A stretch of 64,000 nucleotides of DNA. It comes from Liolophura sinensis (lineage: Eukaryota; Mollusca; Polyplacophora; Chitonida; Chitonidae). Below are positions 11,285 to 22,491 of this stretch, one piece after another. The stretch lies in NCBI RefSeq assembly GCF_032854445.1, contig NC_088304.1:24441704-24505703 (forward strand), in the 5' to 3' direction. Under the pieces are notes generated by a model that was given only the letters and a program-made list of their open reading frames with translations, did not search any database and was not told the DNA's origin. The number at the start of each line of letters is the position of its first letter. Positions within the stretch are counted from its first letter, which is position 1. Both the position numbers and the translations under genes were made by a program.

Positions 11285-12552
11285 GTTTGTATACACATCT
11301 TACCATGTACTATTTGTTACACCATTTGTAAACTGTGATGATTTTAATGAATCAATTTATTGATTCAAAATCTAGTTGATCAAGGAAACTGTATCAAACA
11401 ACTCCACTCTAAGTTTCTTAAAATCGGCAGCAAGTAAATATGCGTCGAAAGAGACATTATTATACCAGCCGGGAAGCCAACAGGGACAATAATCGCAAGG
11501 CCAAAGCCAAAAAGGACATATATCACTCTTTTAGACAAATATGGACTGAGTGTTCTCGATCTCTGTCTGTGTCACAGATTTATCTTATTTCCCTTAACCC
11601 GGGCCTAGGGGTGTATAAACATCCATGTTTATTACAGTAGCATGGTCTTCGCGTGAAGAGTAGAAAGTTTCTATAATATGGCTAAACATCAAGGTCTCGC
11701 GTGACTGTTATGAATTAACGGACTTAAGAAGACAAGTCTTGGTCCTGGGTTCACGAAGTAATCCTTGACGAGTCAAAATTTCAAATCACTTCAAAGTTTC
11801 AATTTCTGATGTAACAAGGCCGAAATATTGCTGGACAGCGTACATTCTGGTAAATTAAGTTATTGTCGAGCAAATTTTAGCTAAAATAATGGAAAATAAC
11901 ATAGTGCATTTAATGATTAAAATTTTGACTTAAGTCTATTATCTCTTTGTCATCCCGAGGCCTGGGAAATTAGATCTTGGCTTAATTTCGCCGCCGCAGC
12001 CTAAAATATGCACCTAGAACATGTACGTCGTCATATAATAATTAGTTGTGATAATTGTAGGATTTTTGGAATTGTGAAACTGCACACTTTAAGAAATATT
12101 GCGGACTCGATTGTTAACACCATCTTAGTATACTTGTTTTGTTTTTTTTCCATTTTGAGTCTCCCAGCGAGTGGATTGTTAACAAAAATATAGCTGGCAC
12201 CCTCTGAGGGGAGATGGATCCGGCTGTCAGGGACAGGGTATAAGGTTCACTATAAATTGATCCCGTCTCCGCTTACAGTATGAGTGATGGCATAATTTAC
12301 AACAGATAGAGCATTAGACTTCCGTTGCTCTTACAACGTTTGTAAACACAGACACAAACGAGGCTTTACTTCAACACATAAATATTTCTTTCATTTGCCG
12401 TTTCAGCTTATGGCTACCGCAAACCTTATTATGGCGCCTACAAAAAGAGATATCGCTACAGGAAGTTTGGCTTCAGAAAGTACAGGAGATTCTACCGTAG
12501 GAAGCCGAAATACTATTATGCTAAAGGAAACGGATCTTACAAACGCGGTTGA
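11164..12552 (+). CDS. Secreted precursor of a Tyr/Arg/Lys-rich cationic peptide (2 coding exons)
   Basis: The spliced frame gives 88 residues. Residues 1-24 look like a signal peptide (MNKATLAVGLLALLICQ then LVMETMA). Residues 25-40 are an acidic propeptide with five Asp/Glu, ending in VKR. Residues 41-88 have no Cys, Asp or Glu, about 19 Arg/Lys and 13 Tyr, beginning AYGYRKPYYGAYKKRYRYRK and ending SYKRG. The intron (11285-12406) is phase 1 on both sides, GTTTGT to TTTCAG. Acidic pro-region, dibasic cut and cationic peptide resemble antimicrobial precursors; the Tyr/Arg/Gly content also recalls DOPA-bearing adhesive proteins such as mussel foot protein 3. No family is recognised with certainty. 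It could act as a secreted host-defence peptide, or after Tyr hydroxylation as an adhesive or cross-linking matrix peptide. Confidence 0.78.
11430..11570 (-). repeat. Dispersed repeat family B fragment
   Basis: The segment around AATAATCGCAAGGCCAAAG resembles the B copy at 52165-52705 (AAGAATCGCAAGGCCAATT). It lies in the second intron of the peptide gene and produces the spurious frame at 11440-11640. Confidence 0.5.
12407..12552 (+). CDS. Peptide gene exon 3: mature cationic peptide
   Basis: The acceptor is TTTGCCGTTTCAG. In phase 1 the exon reads 47 complete codons, then TGA at 12550-12552. The overlapping frames are also open but give ordinary composition (for example a plus frame from 12395) and do not join exon 2 in phase. 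Confidence 0.78.
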
Positions 12553-12733
12553 TAAGATCACGGGAGCTATGATGGGTACTCCGCGTATTAAGGGCAGAAT
12601 CAAATTTACCAGATCCACTGAACTAGACCCTGACGCGTCTATCTTTTAGTCTCTCCGTTATGGTCATCGGCTGCCATTTTCCTAACTATGTTTGTCTGAC
12701 GCTATGCATAGTTGCTCTGACAATTTTACGTAA

Positions 12734-12739
12734 AATAAA
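12734..12739 (+). terminator. Poly(A) signal of the peptide gene
   Basis: AATAAA lies 182 bp after the stop codon. A GT-rich element (TGTGAACTTTGTGTTTC) follows about 40 bp further on, consistent with a cleavage and polyadenylation site near 12755. Confidence 0.6.
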
Positions 12740-12755
12740 ACTTCTAAGCATTCCT

Positions 12756-13315
12756 GAACATTTTTTGAACATTTCCATGTGAACTTTGTGTTTCTTTCTT
12801 AGAGCACATACCTTAGAGCATATAAATCCTCTAAGTATCCTCTCCGCTAGTATGGATGACTTGTATATCGAAAAACTGTACCATTCGTAAACATCACGAT
12901 GGTTCCCAGTTTCATCATGCAATAGACTATTCAGAACTTCCAGTCAAGAACAGGCAATTAGCCAGTCATAAGCAGTTATGTTCCAAATAGGTCAAATGGA
13001 TGTCCCACAAAATGCTTACAAATGTTTAAACGTTCTGACGTTACAATTGTTCTCACGGGGAATGAAATGAAAAGTAACGTTGTCACGGGAGCGGGTAAAG
13101 GAACATCGGACGTGTTGTATCCATCCATTAAAAGATTGTTATGTTGTCTCATTTTTTCGTATACATTGTAAATGGAAAAATTTTACATAGATAGAGAGAT
13201 CTAAGCTCATGTAGAGAGATACAGTGAAATAAGGACAGAGCAGTACTGACAGGTAAATTATTGCTAAGACTCTAAGGGCAAATGCCTTTTATTTCTTATA
13301 AATATATTAATTTGT
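12756..13315. other. Non-coding stretch, no gene seen
   Basis: Downstream flank of the peptide gene, with no recognisable exon or repeat. Confidence 0.4.
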
Positions 13316-13505
13316 TTGTTTATTTGACCTGTGTTTTCGTTCCATACGCAAGCATATTTCACTTATAAGACGGTGACCAACATTATGGTTTGAGGAAACC
13401 GGGCAGTGCCGAGGGCAAACCCACGACCATCTGCAGTTTGCTGCCAGACCTCGATCCCTACAACACGAGGAAATCGGCATAAGCTGGACATAAACTCACA
13501 CTGAA
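13316..13505 (-). repeat. Degraded tRNA-headed SINE
   Basis: Tail (TTTGTTTATTTGACC), ATATTTCACTTATAAGACGG, GGAAACCGGGCAGTGCC and AAACCCACGACCATCTGCAG are all recognisable; the head is eroded. Confidence 0.75.
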
Positions 13506-13564
13506 ACTGGTAGACACCGGGGCAAACCCACGGCATCAGCCCTTTCTTAAACATAGGGGTGTAA

Positions 13565-14040
13565 TTGTATGTTAAATGTGATGACAACACAGCATTTTGA
13601 GTAGTTCTAGGCCAGTGACGTCTAGTAAGTCGCACAAATCCAGCTGATGCTCTCCGGCCGTAAGTGGGAAGGTCTTCCAATAACCTGCGGATGATAGAGC
13701 TTTCCCCCCCCCTTACTCTGCCCAGTATCCTCCCATCATAATGCTGGCCGCAGTCGTATTAGTGAAATATCCTCGAGTACGACGGCGTAAAACACCAATT
13801 AAATAAATAAATACGTTGCAATTAACACCACTGTATTTTTTGGCCTAATTCTGTTTAAGTCATGGTACTAGGGTATGTGTAGATTGCTACTATTTATGCA
13901 AAAAGATTAACAGTTAGAATAAAAACCTGACTGAAGTAAACTGACAAAAGGCCGTGTTTCGCTGGTTACGTGTTACCCTTTGCCAGCTATAACACTGTCG
14001 TCGCTCCTTTGGTCTTACTTTCTATGCCATACGTCTTTAA
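13565..14040 (+). repeat. Family A copy interrupted by a SINE
   Basis: The left part (13565-13633) carries GTGATGACAACACAGCATTT. The right part (13813-14040) resumes with TTGCAATTAACACCACTG and ends with the CACTGTCGTCGCTCC box near 13992. The SINE at 13634-13812 sits between, so the family A copy is older than that SINE. Confidence 0.7.
13634..13812 (+). repeat. 5'-truncated SINE inside family A
   Basis: It begins at CCAGCTGATGCTCTCCGGCC and runs to AAATAAATAAATAC. The tRNA-like head is missing. Confidence 0.8.
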
Positions 14041-14801
14041 TGATATCCGTACCTTCCTGTCACCCAGATACACCAGAAAATTACTGGTTTTAAAAAATGC
14101 ATAAACCTCCATAAAAAGCTCGCTTTATTGCGGGACTAAGAAGCTCTTCTCCCAAACCTGTATATATTCTCTGAACGAAGGGACTAAAAGAAGTAGAGTC
14201 ATTTTGGAAAAGGCGCTGTAGTGCAATTGAAAACAGTTCAGGCATTAACTGTATACAAGTCCTTAAAAACTCAAAACGTCTCACTGAACCTTTAGACGCT
14301 CAGGTACACGTACAATAGAAGAACACCTATACCTGGGATTTTTCCACTCTCCACACTACAATTCTTCACAAAAATTTAATTGATAGAATTTAAATATTAA
14401 TTGTATCGGTGTAATATTAACACTTGTCACCATTACATTGACTTCAAAGGCAACAAAGTCTTATTCAGTGCAACTACATACAAGGGCTACCATTCAAGGG
14501 ATGTTTGGTTGTCTCATCGAGTTGCTTGAGTTTCTCATACAAATTTTTATTCACCACCAATAAAGTACTTATCATTCAATGCTGCATGACAATAGGGTGG
14601 CAAATTAAACCCCCATAGGGCTTGAGGCTATGTGACAAACACATTATCAAAACAAAATTAATAACATGTATTTGAAATTCGCTGAAATTATATATCAACA
14701 GTGTATAGGTATTTCATTGGGTGCCAATTATGCCCACTTTTGACTGACCTATAACTTCTTGTATGAATACCACACTATATGCAGACACCATTAAGAGGTA
14801 T
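14041..14801. other. Non-coding stretch, no gene seen
   Basis: No exon, RNA gene or family member was recognised. The minus open frame at 14090-14284 has no recognisable features. Confidence 0.4.
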
Positions 14802-15100
14802 ATGAACAGTTGCAATCAAAGCTCAACGGAGATGCCTATTTCGTTATCGTTTTGTTAACTTATATTCTAGTCTGGTACACGATTTGAATATTGATTTGAC
14901 TCAGTCGCCTATAACATACGTTGGGTCTTTCCTACATCACTGAAAACTGTTGACTCTTCTCTTTTTATGGTTGTGCCCTATTTACGCACTTTAATTTCTT
15001 GTGATTAGATTTCTCTTCCCTCTTTGTTCATATTACAACGAAAAAATTCTCTTGGCATATGGGTATAAAGTGCTCTTAAGTCAAATAAATCACCGGTTCT
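14802..15100 (+). repeat. Dispersed repeat family B copy
   Basis: GAACAGTTGCAATCAAAGCTC, TGGTACACGATTTGAATATTG and CATCACTGAAAACTGTTGAC boxes match other family B copies. Confidence 0.6.
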
Positions 15101-15883
15101 ATAGCGTAATACTTAATGACCCCAGTACTTTGTAAGTACTGTGTAAACGTTAACCAAACGTTCAAACGTTAACCAGTATTGTGGCACTTCTGAGTGAAAA
15201 GAAAACCCCAATAAAGGATTTTTTTGTAAATGTTGTTCTCGACCCATTGGCAACGCGAGACAAGTGATACAATACGAGACTACATCTTTGAGGTTTAGAG
15301 AACTTCTGGAAGACTTCAATCATCGCTGGAGAGACCGACAGCCGTCACAGCTGTGGTGGGATGGCAGAGAAGACGAATTGTGTTTCCGTCCACTTCTGCT
15401 TCAACTCGCGCTACGCTGGCTCGTTTTCGTCAGTATATCAGTGGTTTCCCATTGTTTCTATCCGGTTTCCGCTGTATGGTTTCCTCCGCCCATAAACATG
15501 GTTGTTGTTAGGCAAGCGCAGAATTCCTGAGCTTGAGGGTGTCAAACAATCCACACCCCATGACCGGCTTTACATATCCATAAACGTGGGCCCACAAACA
15601 CGAGGCTTTTTTAACTACATGTTATATGTTCATATCACTGAAAGAACAACGTAATGCCCATTGCGCTGGTTGCAATAACGCTGTGAATACCTTCGCGCAA
15701 TCTGCGATGACGTCTGTCGTAAAGCTGGTATAGATGTTAATGCGTAAAACCGAAATCAAATAAACTGATCAGTCAAATTCGTCAAAACATTGTTCATCTT
15801 CAAGGTTTTTCTTTTTCATAGTCTTAAGAACGAAATAACGGTGTTTAAAATGTACCTCAGGCTCTATACGAGACATTCATGTA
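15101..15883. other. Non-coding stretch, no gene seen
   Basis: It contains short open frames on both strands (15113-15319 minus, 15264-15530 plus) with no recognisable domain or splice context. Confidence 0.35.
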
Positions 15884-16154
15884 TTTATTTATTTATTTTA
15901 TTTGATTGGTGTTTTACGCCGTACTCAAGAATATTTCACTTATACGACGGCGGCCAGCATTATGGTGGGTGGAAACCGGGCACAGCCCGGGGGAAACCCA
16001 CGACCATCCGCAGGTTGCTGGCAGACCTTCCCACTTACGGCCGGAGAGGAAGCCAGCATGAGCTGGACTTGAACTCACAGCGACCGCATTGGTGAGAGGC
16101 TCCTGGGTCATTACGCTGCGCTAGCGCGCTAACCGACTGAGCCACGGAGGCCCC
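15884..16154 (-). repeat. Full-length tRNA-headed SINE with 12-bp target duplication
   Basis: It is flanked by exact GACATTCATGTA copies at 15872-15883 and 16155-16166, which proves retroposition. Read on the minus strand, the head GCCTCCGTGGCTCAGTCGG fits a pol III A box and GAGTTCAAGTCC a B box. The conserved centre and an AAATAAAT tail follow. It is one of the best-preserved copies and useful as a family reference. Confidence 0.95.
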
Positions 16155-16544
16155 GACATTCATGTACGTCTTAGTTGTGTAACCCATATGCGCAGCTGAT
16201 TTGATCTCCATTTATCTCTGAACTCCGTTGCCCATAAAAAGACATTTAAATTACTTACTTAAAACTTTTTTAAGATTATAGATATGGGCTAACACTCCCT
16301 GAGGCTGCAATTATAATATATTCTTATAACAGTTTTGCAACCGATATAAATACAGCTTTATTTAAGCACCTTTACATCCCCTTAAGCAAAATTATTTGTA
16401 AAATACTGTCCGCATTACCCTGCTAACAGATAAACACAAAATGTTAACTTGACACAAATGGCGGTTCAGACATAAGAAGACAGGAGGGGTGTTCTTATAG
16501 GCACAGTATATGGGCGAGGTGTTATGTTAGATAAGGAACGCCTT

Positions 16545-16765
16545 GGGATACTACAAAAGTTGTACAGCAAAGAGTAAATCCAGAGCAGCTACGACAGAGT
16601 GATAGTAGGCAAATGATCACACTTAACCAGTAAAATACGGCCTCTTGTCAATTTACCTCAGTTATGGGTTTATTCTAACTGTTCATGTAAATGCATGAAC
16701 AGTAGCAAATTACACGCCCCCGGCACCATCGCTTAGGCAGAATTAGGTAAAAAATATTGTTGGTA
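16545..16765 (-). repeat. Dispersed repeat family A copy
   Basis: CAGAGCAGCTACGACAGAGTG near 16581, CTCTTGTCAATTTACCTCAG near 16641 and TTAGGCAGAATTAGG near 16732 match the copy at 1590-1830. Confidence 0.7.
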
Positions 16766-17439
16766 AAATCATCCATAATCACGCAGATCATTTCACATCT
16801 TCTGTGGGAGCAGTTAATTGACAGGATGTGACAGTATATTATTTCACGTAATTGTTAATTAAGTCGGATGGCATCCCCCTACCCCCCACCCACCCAAAAC
16901 TCCCTTTTCTCGGCTTGCCATAGCTGCGCGAACGATACCTTATGTTCACACTCTACTCCTTCCAGCAACAGGACTACTTAAACCAGCACAGACCACTGGG
17001 ATTACAAATCAAAGTCTCTGTCGTCTCAATTTTGCTTCTACTTAAACTTGCTACATCTAAATGCATATTATCAGCATTCTGTGCGTGTATGCAAATGAAA
17101 CGGAAGAGGTACGCTATCAGTACCAGTTTACTTTTAAACATTAAAAGGTTCATATGCAAAATATCAAACCACGAAGCAAGAAAAAGTAGAAAAGTGTTTC
17201 CGTTACGCTTCTATCGCAACTGTTCATATAAACGCAGCAGTGATATTAAAATTGTGCCATGTTTTAATCTGCTTTATCCTGTCTCAGCTTAAGCGGAAAG
17301 ACACAGACTTACAAAGCTTAGCTCTAATGTCTTAATCCAAGACTTGGGATTGCAATATTAACACCTTTGAAGAGTGTTGAAACATGAAAAACTTGTCAGA
17401 TAAGTGCAGTCACTCATGGTGATTTGTACTGTGTGAAAT
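16766..17439. other. Non-coding stretch, no gene seen
   Basis: The plus open frame at 16942-17292 (116 codons) has no recognisable family and no splice context. Nothing else is supported. Confidence 0.35.
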
Positions 17440-17960
17440 ATAATACTGTAGTTTTAAGAGTGTTATTTCAGCACAAACCTTCACTCTGTAATCTTCATAA
17501 GTTTAACATTGAGTATAATTCTGTTTTTAGTAAATATGGACCATGTAAATACTTTGGTACTCTGCTTCATGCTAGGGGCCGTATCTTCGTTGTGTTGAAT
17601 TATACCGGCACTTTGGATATCAAAGCGCAACTGAGAAACAGATTCGATTAACGACAAAAAAAAATGTACACAATGGGGACACTGATCTCCTGAATTCGCC
17701 TATAACATTCATTGCGACTTTCAGTTGTCATCATTGAGTGAGTGGGTGCTTGGAGTTTAACGTCGTACTTAACGTTCATCATTGAAAACTGTTGGCTGAT
17801 TCTCTTTGAATGAATTCGTCCTAATTTCTTACTTTATATATTTTCTCATTTCTTTTGTCGTTTGTGGCGAACTTGTTCTTTAAAAAGTGGTTTTGCGATT
17901 ATTGACCCGGCACATCGATTTCGTTCGATGGCTGACAAGCCATTGTGTTTTTCGACCGCT
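17440..17960 (+). repeat. Long family B copy with an inserted SINE fragment
   Basis: It includes the 5' part of the family (TGAGTATAATTCTG, TTTGGTACTCTGCTTCATG) and the 3' part (AAAGCGCAACTGAGA, TTTGCGATTATTGACC). A short second-family SINE end (GAGTGGGTGCTTGGAGTTTA) lies at about 17740. Confidence 0.65.
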
Positions 17961-18002
17961 AGCTTCATATGTGCAAACGTAAAGGTCTTCTTTTATTACA
18001 AA

Positions 18003-18222
18003 GCCAGCGCGGCGGAATGAAACAGGAGTCCCTCACCAGCTCATGCTGGGTTCCTCTCCGGCCGCATGTGGGGAAGTCTCCCAGCAGCCTTCGGATGGTC
18101 GTGGGTTTGCCCCAGGCACTGTCCGGTTTCCTCCACCATAACTCTGGCCGAGGTCGTATAAGTGAAATACTATACTGAGTAAAACACCAATCAAATAAAT
18201 AGATAAATAAATAAATAAATAT
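18003..18222 (+). repeat. tRNA-headed SINE, head deleted
   Basis: GCCAGCGCGGCGGAATGA, TCCGGCCGCATGTGGGGAAG, GGTCGTGGGTTTGCCCC and a long AAATAAAT tail are present. The B-box region is missing. Confidence 0.85.
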
Positions 18223-18650
18223 ATATTACAACATTGTTAATACTCACTGAGCTATATTTATATGCTGTTGAGGAGTGGCCCTGTCAAATTTCACGTTACA
18301 CTAGTCTTCTCCATGGTATTGTAGATATTTTAGACAAACAGAACGTTATCACCCTTGTTTTACCGAACACATGTAAAAGTTTTCAAAAACCTACTCGCTC
18401 GACAAGCAATGGCATTGCGGCCCGCGTAAATCGTCTCTAATGACTGTGTACTTCCTTGTTTCGAAGTAAATGTACGTGCGTTCTGATCAGGTTTACACCT
18501 AAACACAAAATTATACAACAGCAATAAGCAGTACCATGAGCGGGAATCGATGTTCTTTTATTGAAACGAACAGGCAGCATAAAATCACCGTGCTATAAAG
18601 CAATATCGGTGATAGCGAATGAAGCCGAACAGCCGATCTATGTGGCATAT

Positions 18651-18666
18651 GTTGTTGTTGTTGTTG
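18651..18666. repeat. (GTT)n microsatellite
   Basis: About five GTT units in tandem. Confidence 0.8.
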
Positions 18667-18843
18667 TGTCACCAATAATTTATACCAAGTCTAGTTTACC
18701 TCATAATAACCCATAACCCCCGATAACCCTTAACACATGAATGTTCAAGAAACGCAAACACTTCTTCGTCTAGTATGAAATAAATTTATTCTATACACCG
18801 AAAACTTCTCACTATATCCATATTTAATTTTCTTACCACACCT

Positions 18844-19000
18844 GTCCCTTAAGTGAGAAAGGCTTCCAGCAACCTGCGAAAGGTCGTGGGTTTCCTTAGG
18901 GCTCTGCCCGGTTTCCTCCCACCATAATAGGAGCGGCCGTCGTATAAGTGAAATATTCTTGAGTACGGCGTAAAACAATAATAAAATAAATAAATAAATA
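18844..19000 (+). repeat. 5'-truncated SINE
   Basis: It runs from the centre (GCTTCCAGCAACCTGCG) to the AAATAAATAAATA tail. Confidence 0.8.
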
Positions 19001-22000
19001 CAACTCCTGTCAGTGTCTACACTAAATTGAAATCTGGACGATGGATCATGCATATTTATGAAGGAAAGTTCAGGGCTTTGAAGAGTTAATATGGCTCAGT
19101 AAATCAAGGTAGATGATGTCAGACATCGTTAGCTTGATTAAATGAAGATGGCTTCTCTTGAGATGTCAAGTTTATATAAAGCAATGCAGAGTTCCTGACA
19201 TATTGATTCGGGAAAAGAAACACCACATGAAATATCCAGAGCTGCCCTGATGATCAGAGAAACTATGAATATATAATAGTTCAAAACCTTAATCTGACCC
19301 TGTTCAATAACACATTTTTGAAACTATTTTGCGGGACACAGAAATATGTATACATGTCCCCCAAGCATTGTGTCGCCTCCTCATCGATGCACGCGGGTCG
19401 ATACGGGAGCGTATACTAAGTTGCACATTTAGACTTTTGGAAGCATCGAATTTACGACCGAAAACGGCAATTTGAGGCTTGGGTACAGTTCAATCGGCGT
19501 TTCATTGGTCTCCCGAGTTCACGAATATATACATTTGAGCGCTCTCGCAAAATAACGTTAATAAAAGATGTTATTTTACGATAGTTGTTGGATTGAATAC
19601 ACATCTGTCTGTCGACTCGACGGCGCCGTTGGCTCCTAACGTAAAGAGCCCCCACATGTCTTGCTGATATCTGCTTGAACTCGCAAGACCCCTGAAAAAC
19701 GGGTTGGGCTTATTGAATTTGAAGAGACCCTTAAACCAAAGACCAAAGCACCAAAAAACCCGAAATAAAACAAATACTGACAGGTTCGATTCCCGTTTCT
19801 AAAATATTGACTTGGCTTACCCTGTGTGGAATTACTGTTAGGAGTGAAATGATTCATCAGGGAATTGAAGCTAAAATTGTAAATGTAGGCGAAAAATGAA
19901 CTAGGCAGATTTATAGAATGAAGAGAAGATATGTAGGTACATAAATTTCTTTCACTTCATGTTCACTATCGTGGAATTAAAAGTTTCAAACTAATCCGCA
20001 TTCAGTTCATGGAAAGTGATAGTGCCACATATTGATTGAAGAAATGAAGTCCCAGAAACTCACCGAGAAATCCATATATGCTCACCATAATTACTCCCTG
20101 AAATTAATTCAAGAACTTTCCCTTCCGTGTTACACTCATAATATCAGTTGCCCATTTCGTCTTTTTTTTTTTTTCGATCAGCAACTGAAATATAGCTTCA
20201 GTCTCCGCTATTGTCCAAACTGAGAAATTTCCCGTGGCATAAATCTTGAGTCAGTTGTGCCAACCAATGAAACGCGGCTGGACATCAACTGTCGCACAAG
20301 GAATTATTACCCAGACTGTGGCAGTTCAACTTCCGGTTCTCATCTGTGTCAAGGAGGCCAAAATGCATGGTGTTAGCAAGCCATAATTTCTTTTCTAATG
20401 CGGTAGGACTGTTCACACCAATAACACTGCGCTCAGCGAGCACGTTTTAGCAGGAGAGCACAGAGGGGCAGATCCGTTTGGGCGACAGCCTATTCCTTTT
20501 TATTTCAGAACATTTCGCTTTGAAGTGAAAACATCTCTGCTGGTCTGAAATTCACGATCAAAGATAAGACTAGATGGGCATCCGTTATCACGAAGGAACC
20601 TGACAACCGTCGATAGATACGACGTCAAAGTGTCAGGTTCATACCATCAGATTTGCGAATGCTGAGGATAACGTTTCCTACCCAATTATTCAATTCGGTA
20701 AGCGGAGTGCTGTGAATATCACGAGTGTACGATCGTAGAAAGGAACGGAACCATTTCTGGAAAAGTGCCAACTGATAGTCCATCCTTTCATGAATTTGTC
20801 ATCCTTTCTGGGTTTTTGTTTTTTATTGTTTTCACACAAAAACAGACTGGCTGTATGCAACATCAACGAAAATGGGACCTTTGGTTGACTGGGGATTACT
20901 GACACTTGGTGTTATAGGCGAAGCATCTATGGGCAGATTTTCTGTCTTTAGAACTCATATCCAATAGGAAAGTTTGGATCAAAGTCTTCGCCACTGTCAC
21001 TGTCAACAAACAGCTAATAAGCCATAGTCAAGGAGAAATTATGTTCCTTCACGTACTCGGAAAATTTTATAACGTGAATAATAATGGGATAAAGTCTTAA
21101 CTATGAAACAGAAAACTTGAACTGGAAAAACTGTATATATGAACTGAACTTGATAACACGGGAATTATTGGAGTTGAAACGATTGAGCACTCGTAAGTAA
21201 TTTGGCATGAGATGTGTGAAAGCAGACGATAAAATACTGAGTGGTTGATTTTCATTATTAAGCTTTTAATATCTAGAGTAGAGCTTAATTGTTTTCTATC
21301 AAAATATGTAAAATTGAAAAATAAATATATATATTTTTTTGTCACAAAGAGCCGTCGTTGTTGTTATAATGTATGTTATTATGACACATTCCGATGTTAG
21401 TTCAGGAGGGCGCTTTGAATGTAAACATTGCGTCCCTGTTTTTAGAAGATGCATATATGGATTGTTTCATCGAATGTCACATGGATATTAATAAAGAGAA
21501 ATTCTATCCAGTGAAGAATGTAACATCCCATGAATGATAATCTTGATAAACCTGGCCGTAGTGAAAATGTTGGTTCTTTTTACTTAGGACTCCTAACAAT
21601 GGCATAATTTAGATCACCAGTGTTTTTAATGTGAACGACACGAGTTACGACATGTTTACCTAGGTCGTATATCGAAATAGATGATGCACAATCACAGCTG
21701 TATATGCATTGGAGACAAAAGTCGGCCTCGCAAAATTCTGGACGTTTGTATATATACGTACGTATGTATGTATGCTTGGGGCCTTTAAACAGTACTTAAC
21801 ACTTTTTTCCTGTCAGATGACGACAAAAAGTCCATATACAGTGCTGCCGCCACTGAAGTATCATGCAGAAAACACCAGATACGACATGCACCCCACCCAG
21901 TCACACTATACTGACACCAAGCCAACCAACTTTCTTTTCTTATTCTAACTTCTCAGTGTTCAGGAACATGTAGCGACAAGTACAATTTTTTTTTTGGTAC

Positions 22001-22076
22001 GACCCGACCCGGATGGGTCCATCTTCTCATGACGAAAACACATGGATAATCTCTTATTCATATCAGATTGACTGTG
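19001..22076. other. Three-kilobase non-coding stretch
   Basis: No exon with homology, RNA gene or member of the dispersed families was recognised. Open frames here are all under 85 codons. Confidence 0.35.
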
Positions 22077-22081
22077 TTACC

Positions 22082-22241
22082 TGTTTAGGTCTGCGGGCTT
22101 AGCATAATGACATACAACCGATGACCGAATACTGCAACACATACGACTTTAATTGACTCGTGTACTCCCCCCTACATCAAGTGCGCTTGGGTCACAATGA
22201 AATTGTGGATCTACATCATGCACATCGACATATCCATAACA
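22082..22241 (-). repeat. 3' LTR (left copy)
   Basis: On the plus strand it begins TGTTTAGGTCTGCGGGC and ends CATAACA. It matches the right LTR except at six positions. Confidence 0.95.
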
Positions 22242-22258
22242 TCTCCCTTTTCCTAAAG
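22242..22258 (-). other. Polypurine tract
   Basis: Read on minus it is AGGAAAAGGGAGA, touching the 3' LTR, where the plus-strand DNA primer of a retroelement is expected. Confidence 0.85.
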
Positions 22259-22491
22259 AAAAGTTTAAATTAACTCATAAATCTTTATGTTTTGCTTTAA
22301 GTTGCAATGATCATCAAATAAATCACTGTCGATGTGATAAACAAATAAACTGTTCGCATATCAATAAGCAAGTCTTGCTTGAAAGTCATTGATAATAAAC
22401 ATGAAGCCTTACGTGTAACTTCAACTCAATTTTAAACCAAAAAATATAGCTTCATGCAGCCAAGGTTAACTGTCTGATTCAAATTGTCAAA

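Noticed and set aside
12395-12649. 84-codon plus frame overlapping the mature-peptide exon
   Set aside because: A different frame from the one that joins exon 2 in phase. It begins inside the acceptor region and has no signal peptide.
15264-15530. 88-codon plus frame
   Set aside because: No domain, no splice context; near repeat-like sequence. Insufficient support.
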